Notes: generated by a model from the sequence alone, not told the origin. A stretch of 64,000 nt of DNA from Sorghum bicolor (GCF_000003195.3 NC_012872.2:20555804-20619803), one strand, 5' to 3'; positions 1-10,613 are shown, counted from the first letter of the stretch. Numbers and translations are program-made.

Positions 1-172
1 GCAGAGAGTGCGTCGATGGTTTGCTGACGCGGTCATGAGGATCCGCGACAAGCTGGAGGTGGATTGGTGGTGGAGGTGGAGGTGGAGGTCGACGCGGTTG
101 ATGTCCCGCGGCGGCCGATAACTTGGCGACGAGGACGTGAACTGCTGCTCACCCACGCGCCGAGGAAGTCCT
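1..172 (-). mobile_element. Leader of a minus-strand retrotransposon, rest lies left of the window
   Basis: GC-rich sequence next to a primer-binding site that reads on the minus strand, so the body of the element should extend leftward out of the window. An open frame over 64-270 runs through the primer site into the LTR and shows no known domain, so I do not call it a gene. The assignment depends entirely on the adjacent primer site and LTR. Confidence 0.4.
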
Positions 173-184
173 GCTTTGATACCA
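173..184 (-). other. Primer-binding site, initiator tRNA-Met type
   Basis: On the minus strand this reads TGGTATCAAAGC, one base from the TGGTATCAGAGC site of many plant copia and chromovirus elements. It lies two bases inside the LTR end at 187. The element is therefore on the minus strand and this LTR is its 5' LTR. Confidence 0.6.
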
Positions 185-186
185 AC

Positions 187-474
187 TGTCACACCCCGTT
201 GCCGCGGTGGGTCACCGGCGGCGTGAGACGAAGACAGAATTACGGCGAAACCCTGACGCCGGCGGGTTAACCCCCTGCCTTGGCGTGCGTGTGTATTACT
301 CAATGTTCGATCCCTGGATACAGCAAATGGGCGACACTTATGTGTTCGCTAACAGTACTGGCGCTAGGGCCCCACACGTCATAGAACCACTAGAATACAT
401 AATGTGTAAATACGTTAACGCAATACAGAAGCGGTTTCTTGCTTGAGCTTCACTCCTGGACGTCGTGTGTGACA
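187..474 (-). repeat. Short 5' LTR (about 288 bp) of a minus-strand chromovirus-like element
   Basis: The segment starts TGTCACACCCC and ends GTGTGTGACA, giving the TG...CA ends and short inverted termini of an LTR, with a tRNA-Met-type primer site directly inside it. Short LTRs of this form occur in Reina-like chromoviruses; the clade is a guess because no coding part is visible. The 3' LTR and TSD lie outside the window. Confidence 0.5.
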
Positions 475-493
475 GGGCAGGAAGCTATAGATC

Positions 494-613
494 CTAGTTC
501 ATGCAGTACTTGAGGAGGTAGACATGGAAGGGCATGGCCGATTTGGTGGAAGGGGGGAGATCGGGGACGGAGATGACGGAGGCGGCGGCGGGCGGAGTTT
601 TCGAGCAACTCAT
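494..613 (-). CDS. Possible 39-codon ORF or exon remnant, unknown function
   Basis: On the minus strand an ATG at 613 opens a 39-codon GC-rich frame (MSCSKTPPAAASVISV...LKYCMN) closed by TAG at 494. Ala/Pro/Ser-rich codons with G or C in third position resemble a grass first exon more than the AT-rich surroundings do. It sits just outside the LTR at 474, so a host gene broken by that insertion is possible. I recognise no family; it may be chance. Confidence 0.2.
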   Translation of the reverse strand: MSCSKTPPAAASVISVPDLPPSTKSAMPFHVYLLKYCMN

Positions 614-727
614 GCGAAGGATACGAGAGGTTGGGACAGGGTTTAGGGTTATCCGATTGGGACAGGGATCGAGTGACTTGTCTTCAATAAGTTACGACGT
701 AACTTACCTCCTCCATCCATTCCTCTA

Positions 728-897
728 AGACCTTGTTTAGTTTCAAAAAAAATTATAAATTATAATTTTTTAGATTTCTCATCACGTCGAATCTTACGGT
801 ACATTTATAGAATATTAAACATAGATAAAAAAATAACTAATTGCACAGTTTACCAGTAATTTGTGAGATAAATCTTTTGAGCCTAGTTAATCAATGA
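728..897 (-). mobile_element. MITE copy 1 (GGCCTTGTTTAG family), truncated, minus
   Basis: Begins with the CCTTGTTTAGTTTC terminus and carries the family core in reverse orientation (CATCACGTCGAATCTTACGG, then GAGCCTAGTTAATCAATGATTGG). The second terminal repeat is missing, so the copy is about two-thirds length. Family assignment is by comparison with the other copies in this window; a Tourist-like (PIF/Harbinger) origin is likely but not proven. Confidence 0.7.
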
Positions 898-1092
898 TTG
901 GACTTGTGTTTTTTTTGTGCTTTGGTAAGCTACTATGTACATGTCCATCTAAATTATGGACCTGAATTATTGTCTTTTTTTTTCTTTTTTGAAACTGTGA
1001 ACTATGCTGCTATCTGCTATCTATGTCTGAAAAAACAACCAAGTCTAATGTGCCGAAGGGCTGGATCTGTTTTGAGCCATTGGATCTGATTT

Positions 1093-1341
1093 GGACCTTG
1101 TTTAGTTCCAAAAAATTTTACAACATAGACACTATGGCACTTTCATTTGTATTTGATAAATATTATCTAATCATGGACTAACTAGGCTCAAATGATTCAT
1201 CTCGCAAATTATAGGCAAGCTGTGCAATTAATTAGTTTTTATCTATATTTAATGTTTTATGCATGTGCCGCAAGATTCGCTTTGACAGAAAATCTAAAAA
1301 ATTTAAAATTTTACAAAATCTTTTGGGAACTAAATAAGGCC
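1093..1341 (+). mobile_element. MITE copy 2, full length, plus
   Basis: About 250 bp with imperfect inverted ends GGACCTTGTTTAGTTCC and GGAACTAAATAAGGCC. The core has the family landmarks: CACTATGGCACTTTCATTTG, GGACTAACTAGGCTCA, GCATGTGCCGCAAGATTCG. No coding capacity. Confidence 0.8.
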
Positions 1342-1392
1342 TTGGAGGAATGGATGAAGAAGGTAAGTTACGTTGTGACTTGCTGAAGCTAA

Positions 1393-1631
1393 AGCCTTGT
1401 TCAGATGCAATTTTTTTTAAGTTTGACACTGTAGCACTTTCATTTGTAGTTAACAAACATTGTCTAACCATGAACTAATTAGGCTCAAAAGATTCGTCTC
1501 GTGATTTACAAGTAAACTATACAATTAGTTATTTGTTTATCTATAATTAATGCTCCATGCATGCGTCCAAAGATTCGATGTGATGAAAAATCTGACAAAC
1601 TTTTGAAATTTTAGATGCATCTAAACAAGGT
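1393..1631 (+). mobile_element. MITE copy 3, full length, plus
   Basis: Ends AGCCTTGTTCAGATGCA and TGCATCTAAACAAGGT, with the shared core (GACACTGTAGCACTTTCATT, ATTAGGCTCAAAAGATTCGT). The TIR extension (AGATGCA) differs from copy 2 and is closer to copy 4, so these two are probably one subfamily. Confidence 0.8.
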
Positions 1632-1745
1632 GTAAGTCACCGAATCCCTATTCAAGAGGTTGAGGAGGACCTAGATTTTTATTCCATCGTAGGATCCACT
1701 CCTATGGCTAGGTTGAGCCCTATACATTGTGGCGTTTGGAATAAA

Positions 1746-1988
1746 GCCTTGTTTAGATACACCCAAAAACCTAAAATTTTACAAGATTCTCCGTCACATC
1801 GAATCTTGCGGCACATGCATGAAGTATTAAGTATAGATAAAAAGAATAATTAATTACACAGTTTACCTGTAAACCACGAGACGAATCTTTTAAGCCTAGT
1901 TACTCTATAATTAGACAATGTTTGTTAAATAAAAACGAAAATGCTACAGTGTCAAAATCCAAAAAAATTTTGCATGTAAACAAGGCCT
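1746..1988 (-). mobile_element. MITE copy 4, full length, minus
   Basis: Reverse orientation of the family: GCCTTGTTTAGATACA at the left, TGCATGTAAACAAGGCC at the right, core CACATCGAATCTTGCGGCAC in between. It faces copy 3 across about 115 bp, so a transcript through both could fold into a long hairpin. Confidence 0.8.
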
Positions 1989-3150
1989 AACTAAGTGCCA
2001 CCTGCTGTGGACCCATTCATATAGACTGGTTTGATCCTATACATTGTGATTGCTATTAGAATCGAACTTGCTTTAAATCTCCGGAGCAGGACATCTGGAG
2101 CAGGGCATCGTTTGCATCCGCCATCCGGTCCCCATCAGATTTTTCGTCCCCTATAAGCGGCCGACAGCCTCGCTTGCCTGTCGGCGACGAGGGCGTTACC
2201 TAACCTTCTGTGAATAGTTAGCGCGTTGTTCGGCGATGGGCGTTGGCTTTATCTGCAGCGGCCCCCTCCAGGCCGTGGGTGTCAGTGGCAGCCTGGTTAT
2301 TCGCCGGACCAAGTGGCCGAGTGACGCCACATTTTGCTGCAGGTGGGCCACCGACCTCCATAGCTTTCCTGTCATAGAACGCCAGCTGCCGATGGTATCG
2401 TCTCGTCTCTGAACGCCGGCGTTCACTTGCCGTCCACCATTGGTGCCGCTCACCACCTGCCGCCTCCCGCCGACACTTTGTTCGCCTTGCCGCCACCAGC
2501 CCACCACAATCCCATTTTCTGCAATATAATTGCAAGGAAACTACGTCAGGTTTGCTATTGGACACTTACTATTACCTGGCAGAGTAAAGCGATGATGCAA
2601 CATGCTCTGTATGTGCATATAAGGATGATCTTGTTATTGTTATGTTGATTTTCCAAGAAGCAAGATATTTCATATGTTGGGAAGGTTCCCTGTAGCTTCA
2701 ACATAACTTAATCAGGCCTGGTTAACACAAGGCATTCACATTCAGATATTCAAGATTTCAGGTCTTCACATATTTAATGCCAAAATTTCAATTCCACAGT
2801 ACTTCAGCTACAGCCCCACACCTGTGCAAAAGGATATTTTATAGGAAAGGTAAACTGATAATGTTTTTCTACTAAAGATATGGCGAATAACTGAAGCCTG
2901 CAATTATTTGCTACCCGCTGGTTTATCAATCTGAAGAGCACACATCTAGTCAGTGCATTGGACTTCATGTCATTGATGTTATTCTACTTCTACTAATAAT
3001 GAATTCCCATGTTATAATGTAGATGATTTACTAAGCATAAAAACATGATCGAGTTATAAAATCAAACCTGGCTTTCAGGATAACAGCTCACTGGCTAGGT
3101 GGCTCTTGAGGAAATAAAAGTTTAGTATCTTCTACGCCACTGAAATCATC
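1989..3150. other. Intergenic DNA downstream of the NLR gene, no clear gene
   Basis: A GC-richer patch at about 2090-2520 contains two overlapping minus-strand frames (2196-2507 and 2218-2565) without recognisable domains. The AT-rich part from 2640 to 3150 lies directly downstream of the minus-strand NLR stop codon and probably includes its 3' UTR. No repeats or RNA genes recognised. Confidence 0.5.
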
Positions 3151-6100
3151 TCATGACCATACTATCACCATGTCAGCTTTATCCATACTCTGGAGATGCT
3201 CCTGCAGCTTACTGCTGCATTTTTCAAACCTCAGCTCTCGAAGACAAGCTGGCAGGCCCCCTCTTGGCAGTGACCGAATTCGTGGACAGGACTTCATCTC
3301 CAATTTCTTCAGAAAGGAATTTTCATACATTCCAGTAGGTAATGACTCGAGATATTTGCAATCAATAATTACCAGATGCTCCAAGCGAGGCGGCAGGCCT
3401 CTCTCGGAAAATGAGGAAATAGTCGAACAGTTCATGAGCTCTAACTTCTTGAGGGATGTAAGCTGATGTAGTTCTGCTGGTACGGAGAAGCCGTAATCAC
3501 ACTCAAAGAATTGTAGCTCATTGAGAGAGATGAGCTGTTGAAGTGCTTTCTCCTGCTCTGTTTCTAGTTTATTGGATAGGCCACGAAACTCTAACCTCCT
3601 AAGGTGATCAAGGTGTTTGCATATTGATAAAGTAAGCATTGAACTATCACTCGTGTGGATGAGTTCCACTGGAAACAGTAATTTGTTGCTTTCTCCCTCT
3701 CTTTGCAGCTCAATATCCCAAGCTCTCCAAAACCCATGGGTAAAGACTACCTCCAATTTTTTGAGCTCAACACATAATTGCAAACCTTGTATGGAGGTGA
3801 GCTCTGTGCATCCAAGAACTTGAATGTACTTCAGTTTTGTAGAGGATTCCATGTGAAGAGCTTCTAGTTCGCTGTGGCAAATGGATAAGCTCTCCATGGT
3901 AGTGAGTCCATGGAGTGACATTGATTTCCACTCTGCCTTGGTTATCTTGAGCACTTGCAGTGATGATGGAAGGAGACATGTACCTTCAACATGATGGATA
4001 TCTTCATTTTGAAACACTACATAAGAAAGGAACCTTGGGCACTCATATATCTCCAACTTTTTAAGTGTGGTGAGTCCCCGGAGGCCCTCCCCATTTTCAC
4101 ATATTGTTGGGCAGCTGTCAAAGCACAACTCTTGGAGTGATGACACTGAGTGCGGATGGATGTGCAACAACCCATCAGCTGCTGCACCATCAGGTGGCAA
4201 AATTGGGCTGCCTTGATCTGCATGTTGGTGTACAGTCAACCTTCTGATCCGCCGACACTCTTTTAGCTTTAGGAAGGACAGATTTGGTGCATTTGACAGT
4301 AAACAAGATAGATTTTTTCCAGTGATACCACATGACCAGATTTCAAGCTTTTGGAGTGATGGAAGAAGTCCCTTGGCAAGCGTACGCTCTGTTTCTGTCA
4401 TCTGCACTGAGAGAAGGTTTGGGCAATGATATATTGTCAGATCCTTCAATATGCTAAATTGGTGGAGTCCTTGCCAGGAGATGCTTGTGAGGCTTGGACA
4501 TGTATCAATGGAGAGCTCTTGCAAAGAAGCTAGATTTTGAAATGCTATAACATTTCCATCAAGTACTCTCAGATCATCCTTCCCCATTAAGAGCAAGCTT
4601 GGATTCGTATCTGCACTGTAGGACATGCGGCTACATGGAAATGATTGTACATCCTCAACCAATAGCTTAATTTTGGGACCCAGAGGAAGTGGTGGTAATC
4701 TCATCAGGCAAGGGCAACCCTTAATCACCACACTTCGGAGTTGGCGGTACATTGCTACTGCAGAGTTACATGTAGGTGGTAAAGGCAAGTATCTCAGTTC
4801 AGGGCAGTTGCATATTTCAAGTACCTGTAGACCATCTATTAGTTGGTACTTTTCAGAGGCACTCCATTTCTTTAGTTTTTTCATATCAGACAATATCACT
4901 TCATCTAAAGAAGCAGTTTGCAACTCTGTAATATCAGGCAAGCTGATTAAATGCAGTTTCTTAAGTGCTGGAAACAGTGAAAATGATGGAAGATCTTTGC
5001 ATCCCTTGCAGTTATCAAGATAGAGACAGCGCAAAGAAGTGAGGAACATATGTTTTGCTAACCATTCTGGAGCTGATGCTTCAGTGTATCCACTAGAGAC
5101 ATTTCTTGTCAGATCACCAGTGGTTCCTCCTACATCCAGCACTTGCAAATGGTAGAGCCTGCCCAAGGCTTCTGGGAGTTGCACTTGATCATAAGCAATA
5201 ATTTTTACATAGCGAAGATGAATGCATTGGCCTAGATCATACAGCAGAGAACCTTCATGATAGGGCATCATGCACATTATTATTGAGCGCATATTTGTTG
5301 CTTCTCTGAAGGCCATCTGAAAAACACGTGCAAATTTGGAATCATATCTGCCAAACAACATTAAGGACCTCAGGTATTTCTTCTGCACTAAATTGGCTAT
5401 ATTGGTTACTACCTTTTCAATGTCCTCATTACGTGACACATTACTGGATATATCCTCATTATACATAGTCTCTGTAATTATGGACATATGACGAATGGTT
5501 GCTGATGGGTGCATATTGAACATGGAGATGCGATCAATGGTCAAGCAATATTGTGAAGATACATTAATTGCCAAGTCATGTATTATATCATGCATAAGGT
5601 ACCAGGTTTTACAGTTTGCTGGATTGATCTCCTTCTGAAAGAATCCCAAACACACCAAGTGGTTCATATATTCATGACCAACTTCTTCTGGCTTCCTATC
5701 AAATCTAGTATCAATGAAACCTTGTGAGTTCCAAATGAGCACCAGATCTTTCTCAAGGAACCGATAGCCCTTCGGAAACAATGAGCAATATGAGAAGCGC
5801 CTCTGGAGATGAAATGGAAGGTACTCATAACTAAGCCTTAGAATAGACATGATGCCATCAGTTCCATTCTGCTCTTCCCATGCCCTGCTCTCTAAAATTA
5901 TGCTCCAATGTTCAATGGTCAGGTCCTTCCTCAGTAATGCCCCTACACTTTTTGCTGCCAATGGATAACCATTCAATTTTCTAGCAATTTCTCTTCCAAT
6001 GGGCTGTAAATGTTGATGCCCGTCATGCTTCTCATCACCAAATATGTAAGCTCTAAAGCAATCCCAGAATACTTCTCTCTCTAGACCACTCAAGTTGATC

Positions 6101-7287
6101 GGTGACGTTGTGCTGATCAGCTCTGCGACGCGGCGGTCTCGGGTGGTCACCAAGATGGTACAATTGGTGGAGGCCTTGATATAGTTGAATGGAGCCAATA
6201 GCAATTCCCATTTTTTCCCATCGACAGTCCAAAGGTCATCAAAGACAAGCAGAAACCTCTTCCCTTGCAACCTTTTGACTAGACTGTTTTGAAGGCTGTC
6301 CAAGTTCTTGCTTCCCCTGTTCTGCTTGTTATCGGTGGCAGCCTCCAGCATCTCACGCGTTAGCTGCAAGACACTGAAATTGTGACAGTGGGATACACAG
6401 ATCCACATCCTGGTGTGGAAGAAGCTCCGGATTCTCTTGTCGTGGTACACGTGCTGCAGCAAAGTAGTCTTTCCTATGCCACCGTTGCCGACGACGGGGA
6501 GCACCAGCAGCCTACTCTGGCTGCAGCATCTGATGTCGGTGAGAACCTCAATGATGCTGTCCTTCTCGCCATTTCTGCCGAACATCTTGTGCTCTCCAGC
6601 GGGGTATGAGGTCGTCAGTCGTGGATTGTTAAGCTGGCTGTGAGCCGCCAGGCTGATAGACTTGAGTTCCTCTAGCTGCAGTGCCTTGTGCACCTGCTCG
6701 CTGACAACCCGCAGCTGGGATGTGGCCTCTCTGATGCTTCGCCCAAGAGCACCCCAGTCAAGCTCTACCAAAGGCAGATCCAAGGCATTGGTGAGGTGCG
6801 CGAGCTTTCTGCGCTTCCTCGGGCCCCAAGGCCAGGGGTACATGAACATGTCCCTGAACGTTGACGAGGCCAACGGCTGGTGGCTCACCACATCGCTCAG
6901 CAGATGTAGTACGGCCGTGGCCGCCGTTGACGGTGCACGAACCATGCTGCTGCTGGTGGCCTGCTGGTCACGACTTTGCGCATCCTGATGGATGCGGTGG
7001 TACTCGATCTCGTCGAGGGCATCATCAGCATCGTACAGCAGCTGGTGCAACCTGGCGAGGAGGCTGGTCAGGTGGTTGTTCCGGATCCGCCTCCCCTGGG
7101 CCATGCTGAGCACCGTCTCCACGAAGCTCATCTGTGCCTTGAGACTGTCGATATCGTTGCCCAGGCCGGAGAACTGGGAAACCCATTCCTTGAGCTTGCT
7201 GGTGATGACCTGCTCGGTGATGACTCCTGCGATCCACTGCGCAGCGCTCACCAAATGAGAGGCGGCCATCGTCGGTATGCGCATCAC
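3151..7287 (-). CDS. CC-NB-ARC-LRR (CNL) disease resistance protein, intact
   Basis: Intracellular immune receptor of the plant NLR family; proteins of this type detect pathogen effectors and trigger hypersensitive defence. The 1378-codon frame has no stop. Residues about 7-100 are an Rx-type coiled coil (DADDALDEIEY near 86-96). The NB-ARC domain has a P-loop GNGGIGKTT at 267-275, kinase-2 LLVFDDLW at 346-353, RNBS-B ILVTTRD near 378, a GLPL box written as GYPLAAK at 440-446, RNBS-D CSLFPKG at 501-507 and MHD at 565-567. From about 600 to 1350 there are irregular leucine-rich repeats (for example LEHLVIIDCKYLESLP). Met1, Met2 and Met7 (ATG at 7269) are all possible starts; Met7 (MAASHLVSAA) fits the family and has the better context, with G at +4. 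All nucleotide-binding motifs look usable. It is the only credible host gene in the window. Pathogen specificity cannot be read from sequence. Confidence 0.95.
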   Translation of the reverse strand: MMRIPTMAASHLVSAAQWIAGVITEQVITSKLKEWVSQFSGLGNDIDSLKAQMSFVETVLSMAQGRRIRNNHLTSLLARLHQLLYDADDALDEIEYHRIHQDAQSRDQQATSSSMVRAPSTAATAVLHLLSDVVSHQPLASSTFRDMFMYPWPWGPRKRRKLAHLTNALDLPLVELDWGALGRSIREATSQLRVVSEQVHKALQLEELKSISLAAHSQLNNPRLTTSYPAGEHKMFGRNGEKDSIIEVLTDIRCCSQSRLLVLPVVGNGGIGKTTLLQHVYHDKRIRSFFHTRMWICVSHCHNFSVLQLTREMLEAATDNKQNRGSKNLDSLQNSLVKRLQGKRFLLVFDDLWTVDGKKWELLLAPFNYIKASTNCTILVTTRDRRVAELISTTSPINLSGLEREVFWDCFRAYIFGDEKHDGHQHLQPIGREIARKLNGYPLAAKSVGALLRKDLTIEHWSIILESRAWEEQNGTDGIMSILRLSYEYLPFHLQRRFSYCSLFPKGYRFLEKDLVLIWNSQGFIDTRFDRKPEEVGHEYMNHLVCLGFFQKEINPANCKTWYLMHDIIHDLAINVSSQYCLTIDRISMFNMHPSATIRHMSIITETMYNEDISSNVSRNEDIEKVVTNIANLVQKKYLRSLMLFGRYDSKFARVFQMAFREATNMRSIIMCMMPYHEGSLLYDLGQCIHLRYVKIIAYDQVQLPEALGRLYHLQVLDVGGTTGDLTRNVSSGYTEASAPEWLAKHMFLTSLRCLYLDNCKGCKDLPSFSLFPALKKLHLISLPDITELQTASLDEVILSDMKKLKKWSASEKYQLIDGLQVLEICNCPELRYLPLPPTCNSAVAMYRQLRSVVIKGCPCLMRLPPLPLGPKIKLLVEDVQSFPCSRMSYSADTNPSLLLMGKDDLRVLDGNVIAFQNLASLQELSIDTCPSLTSISWQGLHQFSILKDLTIYHCPNLLSVQMTETERTLAKGLLPSLQKLEIWSCGITGKNLSCLLSNAPNLSFLKLKECRRIRRLTVHQHADQGSPILPPDGAAADGLLHIHPHSVSSLQELCFDSCPTICENGEGLRGLTTLKKLEIYECPRFLSYVVFQNEDIHHVEGTCLLPSSLQVLKITKAEWKSMSLHGLTTMESLSICHSELEALHMESSTKLKYIQVLGCTELTSIQGLQLCVELKKLEVVFTHGFWRAWDIELQREGESNKLLFPVELIHTSDSSMLTLSICKHLDHLRRLEFRGLSNKLETEQEKALQQLISLNELQFFECDYGFSVPAELHQLTSLKKLELMNCSTISSFSERGLPPRLEHLVIIDCKYLESLPTGMYENSFLKKLEMKSCPRIRSLPRGGLPACLRELRFEKCSSKLQEHLQSMDKADMVIVWS

Positions 7288-7406
7288 AGGTAGCAGCGGC
7301 GGCGGCGCTGGGCGCTGGGCTGTGGAAGAAAGACAGCCGAGTGCAAGTGGGATTGGCTAGGGAAGCAAGCAGGACGAAAGACACGAGATAAAGCAGCCAT
7401 CCACTT

Positions 7407-7415
7407 GTTATAAAG
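7407..7415 (-). promoter_or_regulatory. Possible TATA box of the NLR gene
   Basis: Minus-strand CTTTATAAC lies about 120-140 bp upstream of the candidate start codons, in an otherwise unremarkable upstream region. Distance and sequence are plausible for a plant core promoter; there is no further support. Confidence 0.25.
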
Positions 7416-7650
7416 AAAACAAAACTTTGAGAGTAATTTTCTGCACAGACCAGTCCAGTTGACTAGGACAGCCCACTGACAACTTATCAGACCAGTCGGC
7501 TGTTTATTCCGGACAAATGGCTAATTGACCTGAACTAACAACACAAATACCGCAATATCATGTGGAATAAAATAAAACACGGATAAAATATCCATTTTAA
7601 TAGAGAAATAACCATTTTAATAGAGAGTTCTATTTTATGGTTTTATAGCC

Positions 7651-7891
7651 GGTCTTGTTTAGTTCCAAAATTTTTGGCAAAACAAGCACTGTAGCACTTT
7701 CGTTTGTATTTAATAAATATTGTTCAATCATGGACTAACTAGGCTCAAAAGATTCGTCTCGCAAATTACAGGCAAACTGTATAATTAGTTATTATTTTTA
7801 TCTATATTTAATACTCCATGCATGTGCCGCAAGATTCGATGTGACGAAAAATCTGAAAATTTTGCAAATTTTTTTAGAACTAAACAAGGCG
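7651..7891 (+). mobile_element. MITE copy 5, upstream of the NLR gene
   Basis: Ends GGTCTTGTTTAGTTCC and AGAACTAAACAAGGC, with the family core (GCACTGTAGCACTTTCGTTT, GGACTAACTAGGCTCA, ATGCATGTGCCGCAAGATTC). It sits about 360 bp upstream of the NLR start, close enough to affect its expression, though nothing here shows that it does. Confidence 0.8.
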
Positions 7892-8947
7892 GTAATTTCG
7901 AGATGCACAGAGAGTCGGTAATCATACCAAAAAAGTTTCACCCTGCATGAAACTCTTGTATTCTCTTTTTTAAAAAACATTGCCACATTATTAAAATAAC
8001 ATATGTGGCAACTTATTAAATGCAAATAAAACTACGATGAAACTCTAAAGGAGACAGGCCTAATGAAACCATAATTTATCAGAATAATCCATGTCAATAG
8101 ATAGGAATCCACAATATGGAGAATTTTTGCCACAACTCTCCAAATACTAGGCCTGTTTAGAAGAAGGGGGAATAGTCTAGGAATTTTTAGGATTTAGTTT
8201 ATATTTCTATTAAATCACAAGCAGTGGCGGAGCTCGTCAAGTTGAACGCCTAGGGCCACTACTACATGAGCACGTAAACAATCCGCAGCGTGTCATATAG
8301 CAAGAGACATACGGATATACAATAAAATTAATATATAAATGCATAATTTGAGTGCTATTCTAATTTCATGCCTAATTCAATAACAAATTTGATGAAAACA
8401 TTAACATATAGTCTTTTTTTAAAAGATAAACATTAGATTAACCAAGTTTATCAAAGTTTATAAAAATTTTGGATAAAAATTGTTGAAATAAGTTAGTGCT
8501 AGTACCTGATTTTGATGACTCTTCATTCATATATTCTCCTCATACACCAAAAGAACTTCCATGAAAAGTCTGAAGGTTGACTAGCCTATCCGTTATGAAA
8601 GTATTGTTGACTAATTTAGTTTATTTGTTGTGTGAGAAAAACACTGCTGAGTGACTGATAAATTCGGCTGATAAGCTCAAGTGAACAATCAAATGGATTC
8701 TTACTTGTTAGGTAGCGCAGTGTGGTGCGGCTGCTAGCAGTGTGCGCTGCTCCTCTGTGCCAGGTGCTGGTGTAGCCGATGGCCCACCAAAGCGTCAAGG
8801 GAGTGTGTGTGGCTGTGGGCTCCTTTGCCAACTTTTTTTTTGAGCAAAGGCTCCTTTGCACTAACACAGAGGCAATTTTGTAGGCCACTGGACAAGGAAA
8901 GGCTGGGCTGAGCGCTTTGTTTTGGTGCTTTATTGTTGGGATGACTA
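7892..8947. other. AT-rich intergenic DNA
   Basis: No gene recognised. A segment starting CAGTGGCGGAGC at about 8224 resembles the left end of some plant hAT-type elements, but no matching right end was found. The minus-strand frame at 8616-8888 has no recognisable domain. Confidence 0.4.
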
Positions 8948-9190
8948 GGCCTTGTTTACTTTCAAAATTTTTTGTAAAATAGAAATAGTAGCACTTTCGT
9001 TTGTATTTGACAAATATTGTCCAATTATAGACTAACTAGGCTCAAAAGATTCGTCTCGTCAATTTTGACCAAACTGTGCAATTAGTTTTTATTTTTATCT
9101 ATATTTAATACTCCATGCATACGTCTAAAGATTCGATGCGACGGAGAATCTGAAACATTTTGCAAAATTTTTGGGGAACTAAACAAGGCC
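8948..9190 (+). mobile_element. MITE copy 6, full length
   Basis: The best-preserved copy: ends GGCCTTGTTTACTTTC and GGGAACTAAACAAGGCC, flanked by TA on both sides. The core has GTAGCACTTTCGTTTGTATT and AAGATTCGATGCGACGGAGA. A TA or TAA duplication would suit a Tourist-like element. Confidence 0.85.
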
Positions 9191-9792
9191 TAGGGGGTAT
9201 AAGGGGGGTTTGGGCCACGCCTAGGGCCATGGCCTTAGTGGCCCAGCCCAAAATCCATCCCTTTTCCAAACAAGGCCAAAGTTGTCTTTGTTTTATCCTA
9301 ACTTTTTAGTTTTACAGTCTTTGACATGCAGTTACAGCCCTATATTTTTTGAGAAAAAATATACCAATGATCACTAGTAGAATTATATCCTTGTATAAGT
9401 GCTTGAAAAGATAACTTGAGACATACTAAATGCCAAATTTAGATGGTTTGATGCCATGGATTTTAAGACATTAAAGAGAGTTCTGGGAGTTTAAGTAGTA
9501 AGCAGGCATTAATGTTGACCACATTTGAATAATAGATCTAGTTTGGTTCATTATTCGTTTGTCTATTCTAGTTTATAATTTATAGTCGAACATAGCTAAT
9601 GTAAAGGAGGTTTCATGAGATCACTTTTACCTTTCATGGGAGGATAGATGTGACATCCATGCTACAACAAGATAAGTACAATGAAACCTTGCTCCAACAA
9701 GATATAGGGAGTGTTTGGTTCCTGGCTATCACTCTGGTCAAGCTTTATAGAGCCAACTTAGATTTGTTAGTTCGGCTGAATAGGCCTCCTAG
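9191..9792. other. Intergenic DNA, nothing recognised
   Basis: AT-rich sequence without convincing open frames, repeats or RNA genes. A short stretch at about 9205-9260 (GGGCCACGCC...GTGGCCCAGCCC) is GC-rich with small inverted repeats but has no clear boundaries. Confidence 0.4.
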
Positions 9793-10613
9793 TAAAGATG
9801 GCAATGGGTACCTGTGGCCCAAAACTCCATTATGGCATGGGCATGGGTCACTATATAAACCCATGGGTTTGTTAATGAGAAAAAAACTCATACCCATCAG
9901 GTTTGCAGGTACGGGTATGTTGCTGGTGTACCCATACCCACAAATAGATAGGCATATTTTTACTTGGCTCCAACCATATCCGATGTATTCTAGCCCAAGT
10001 ATTACCATTCCACCCAAGCTCAATAAGAACATATATAAATAGGATTGGAACCCTAGATCACCTACCTTTCCAAATCGTTTCTGCCTTTTTGGCAGGCACC
10101 GCTGCGCCACCAACTTGACAACCACATGAGTCATGCCCCAACCCCCCCCACTCCCATCGCACTTGTGAGCAGCAAGTTGCGCACTCGTGTGCGGCGTGCC
10201 GCGTCTCCTGTAGTCTTGTTCCTGTCCCAACGACTCCCAAGTTGCGTGGATTCACTAGGTTGTAGTTAGAGTCAGCCATGGGAGTGACCAGCAGCGGCGC
10301 CAACAGTGATGGCCAATGTACTTCTTCCTCATCCTCTTAATGCTATTGCAGTCTTGTCCCATCATCCCAAAGGGATGCTGATGCCAACCCTCCTGTGACC
10401 ACGGATCCAAATCTAGAGGTTGAGATCCCTGTTGGGCATGTTGAAGCCAGTAGTTTGTATGGGCAACCCACGGGTACCCGTTACCCACTCCGGCATGGGT
10501 ATGAGCGTACATTTTTACCCATCTGTGGGTATGGGTTTTTAATAGGCATGTTTTTTTCTTCACAGTGAAGGGTATGGGTTCATTGTACTCAGTGGGTATG
10601 TACCCATTGCCAC
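9793..10613. mobile_element. Non-autonomous hAT-like element, right end cut by the E0 retrotransposon
   Basis: Left end TAAAGATGGCAATGGGTAC is mirrored at the right by GTACCCATTGCCAC. Subterminal CATGGGTA/TACCCATG motifs occur repeatedly near both ends, as hAT transposases require. The frames inside (such as 9745-10230) are built from these repeats and show no transposase. The right terminus stops exactly where the copia LTR starts (TGAAAGCATC at 10614), so the last bases and the TSD should lie beyond that insertion. The hAT assignment rests on the terminus style. Confidence 0.55.

Noticed and set aside
64..446. Two overlapping plus-strand frames at the window start.
   Set aside because: They cross the primer site and the LTR of a minus-strand element.
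2196..2565. Two overlapping minus-strand frames of 103 and 115 codons.
   Set aside because: No domain, two frames over the same bases, GC-rich composition; no evidence for coding.
3151..7293. Plus-strand frames opposite the NLR (such as 4625-5023 and 6382-7293).
   Set aside because: Antisense shadows of a conserved gene; no domains of their own.
8224..9265. A hAT-like element starting CAGTGGCGGAGC.
   Set aside because: No matching right end or TSD found.
9745..10563. Minus-strand frames of 80-160 codons in the hAT-like element.
   Set aside because: Made of the TACCCATG subterminal repeats; no transposase motifs.
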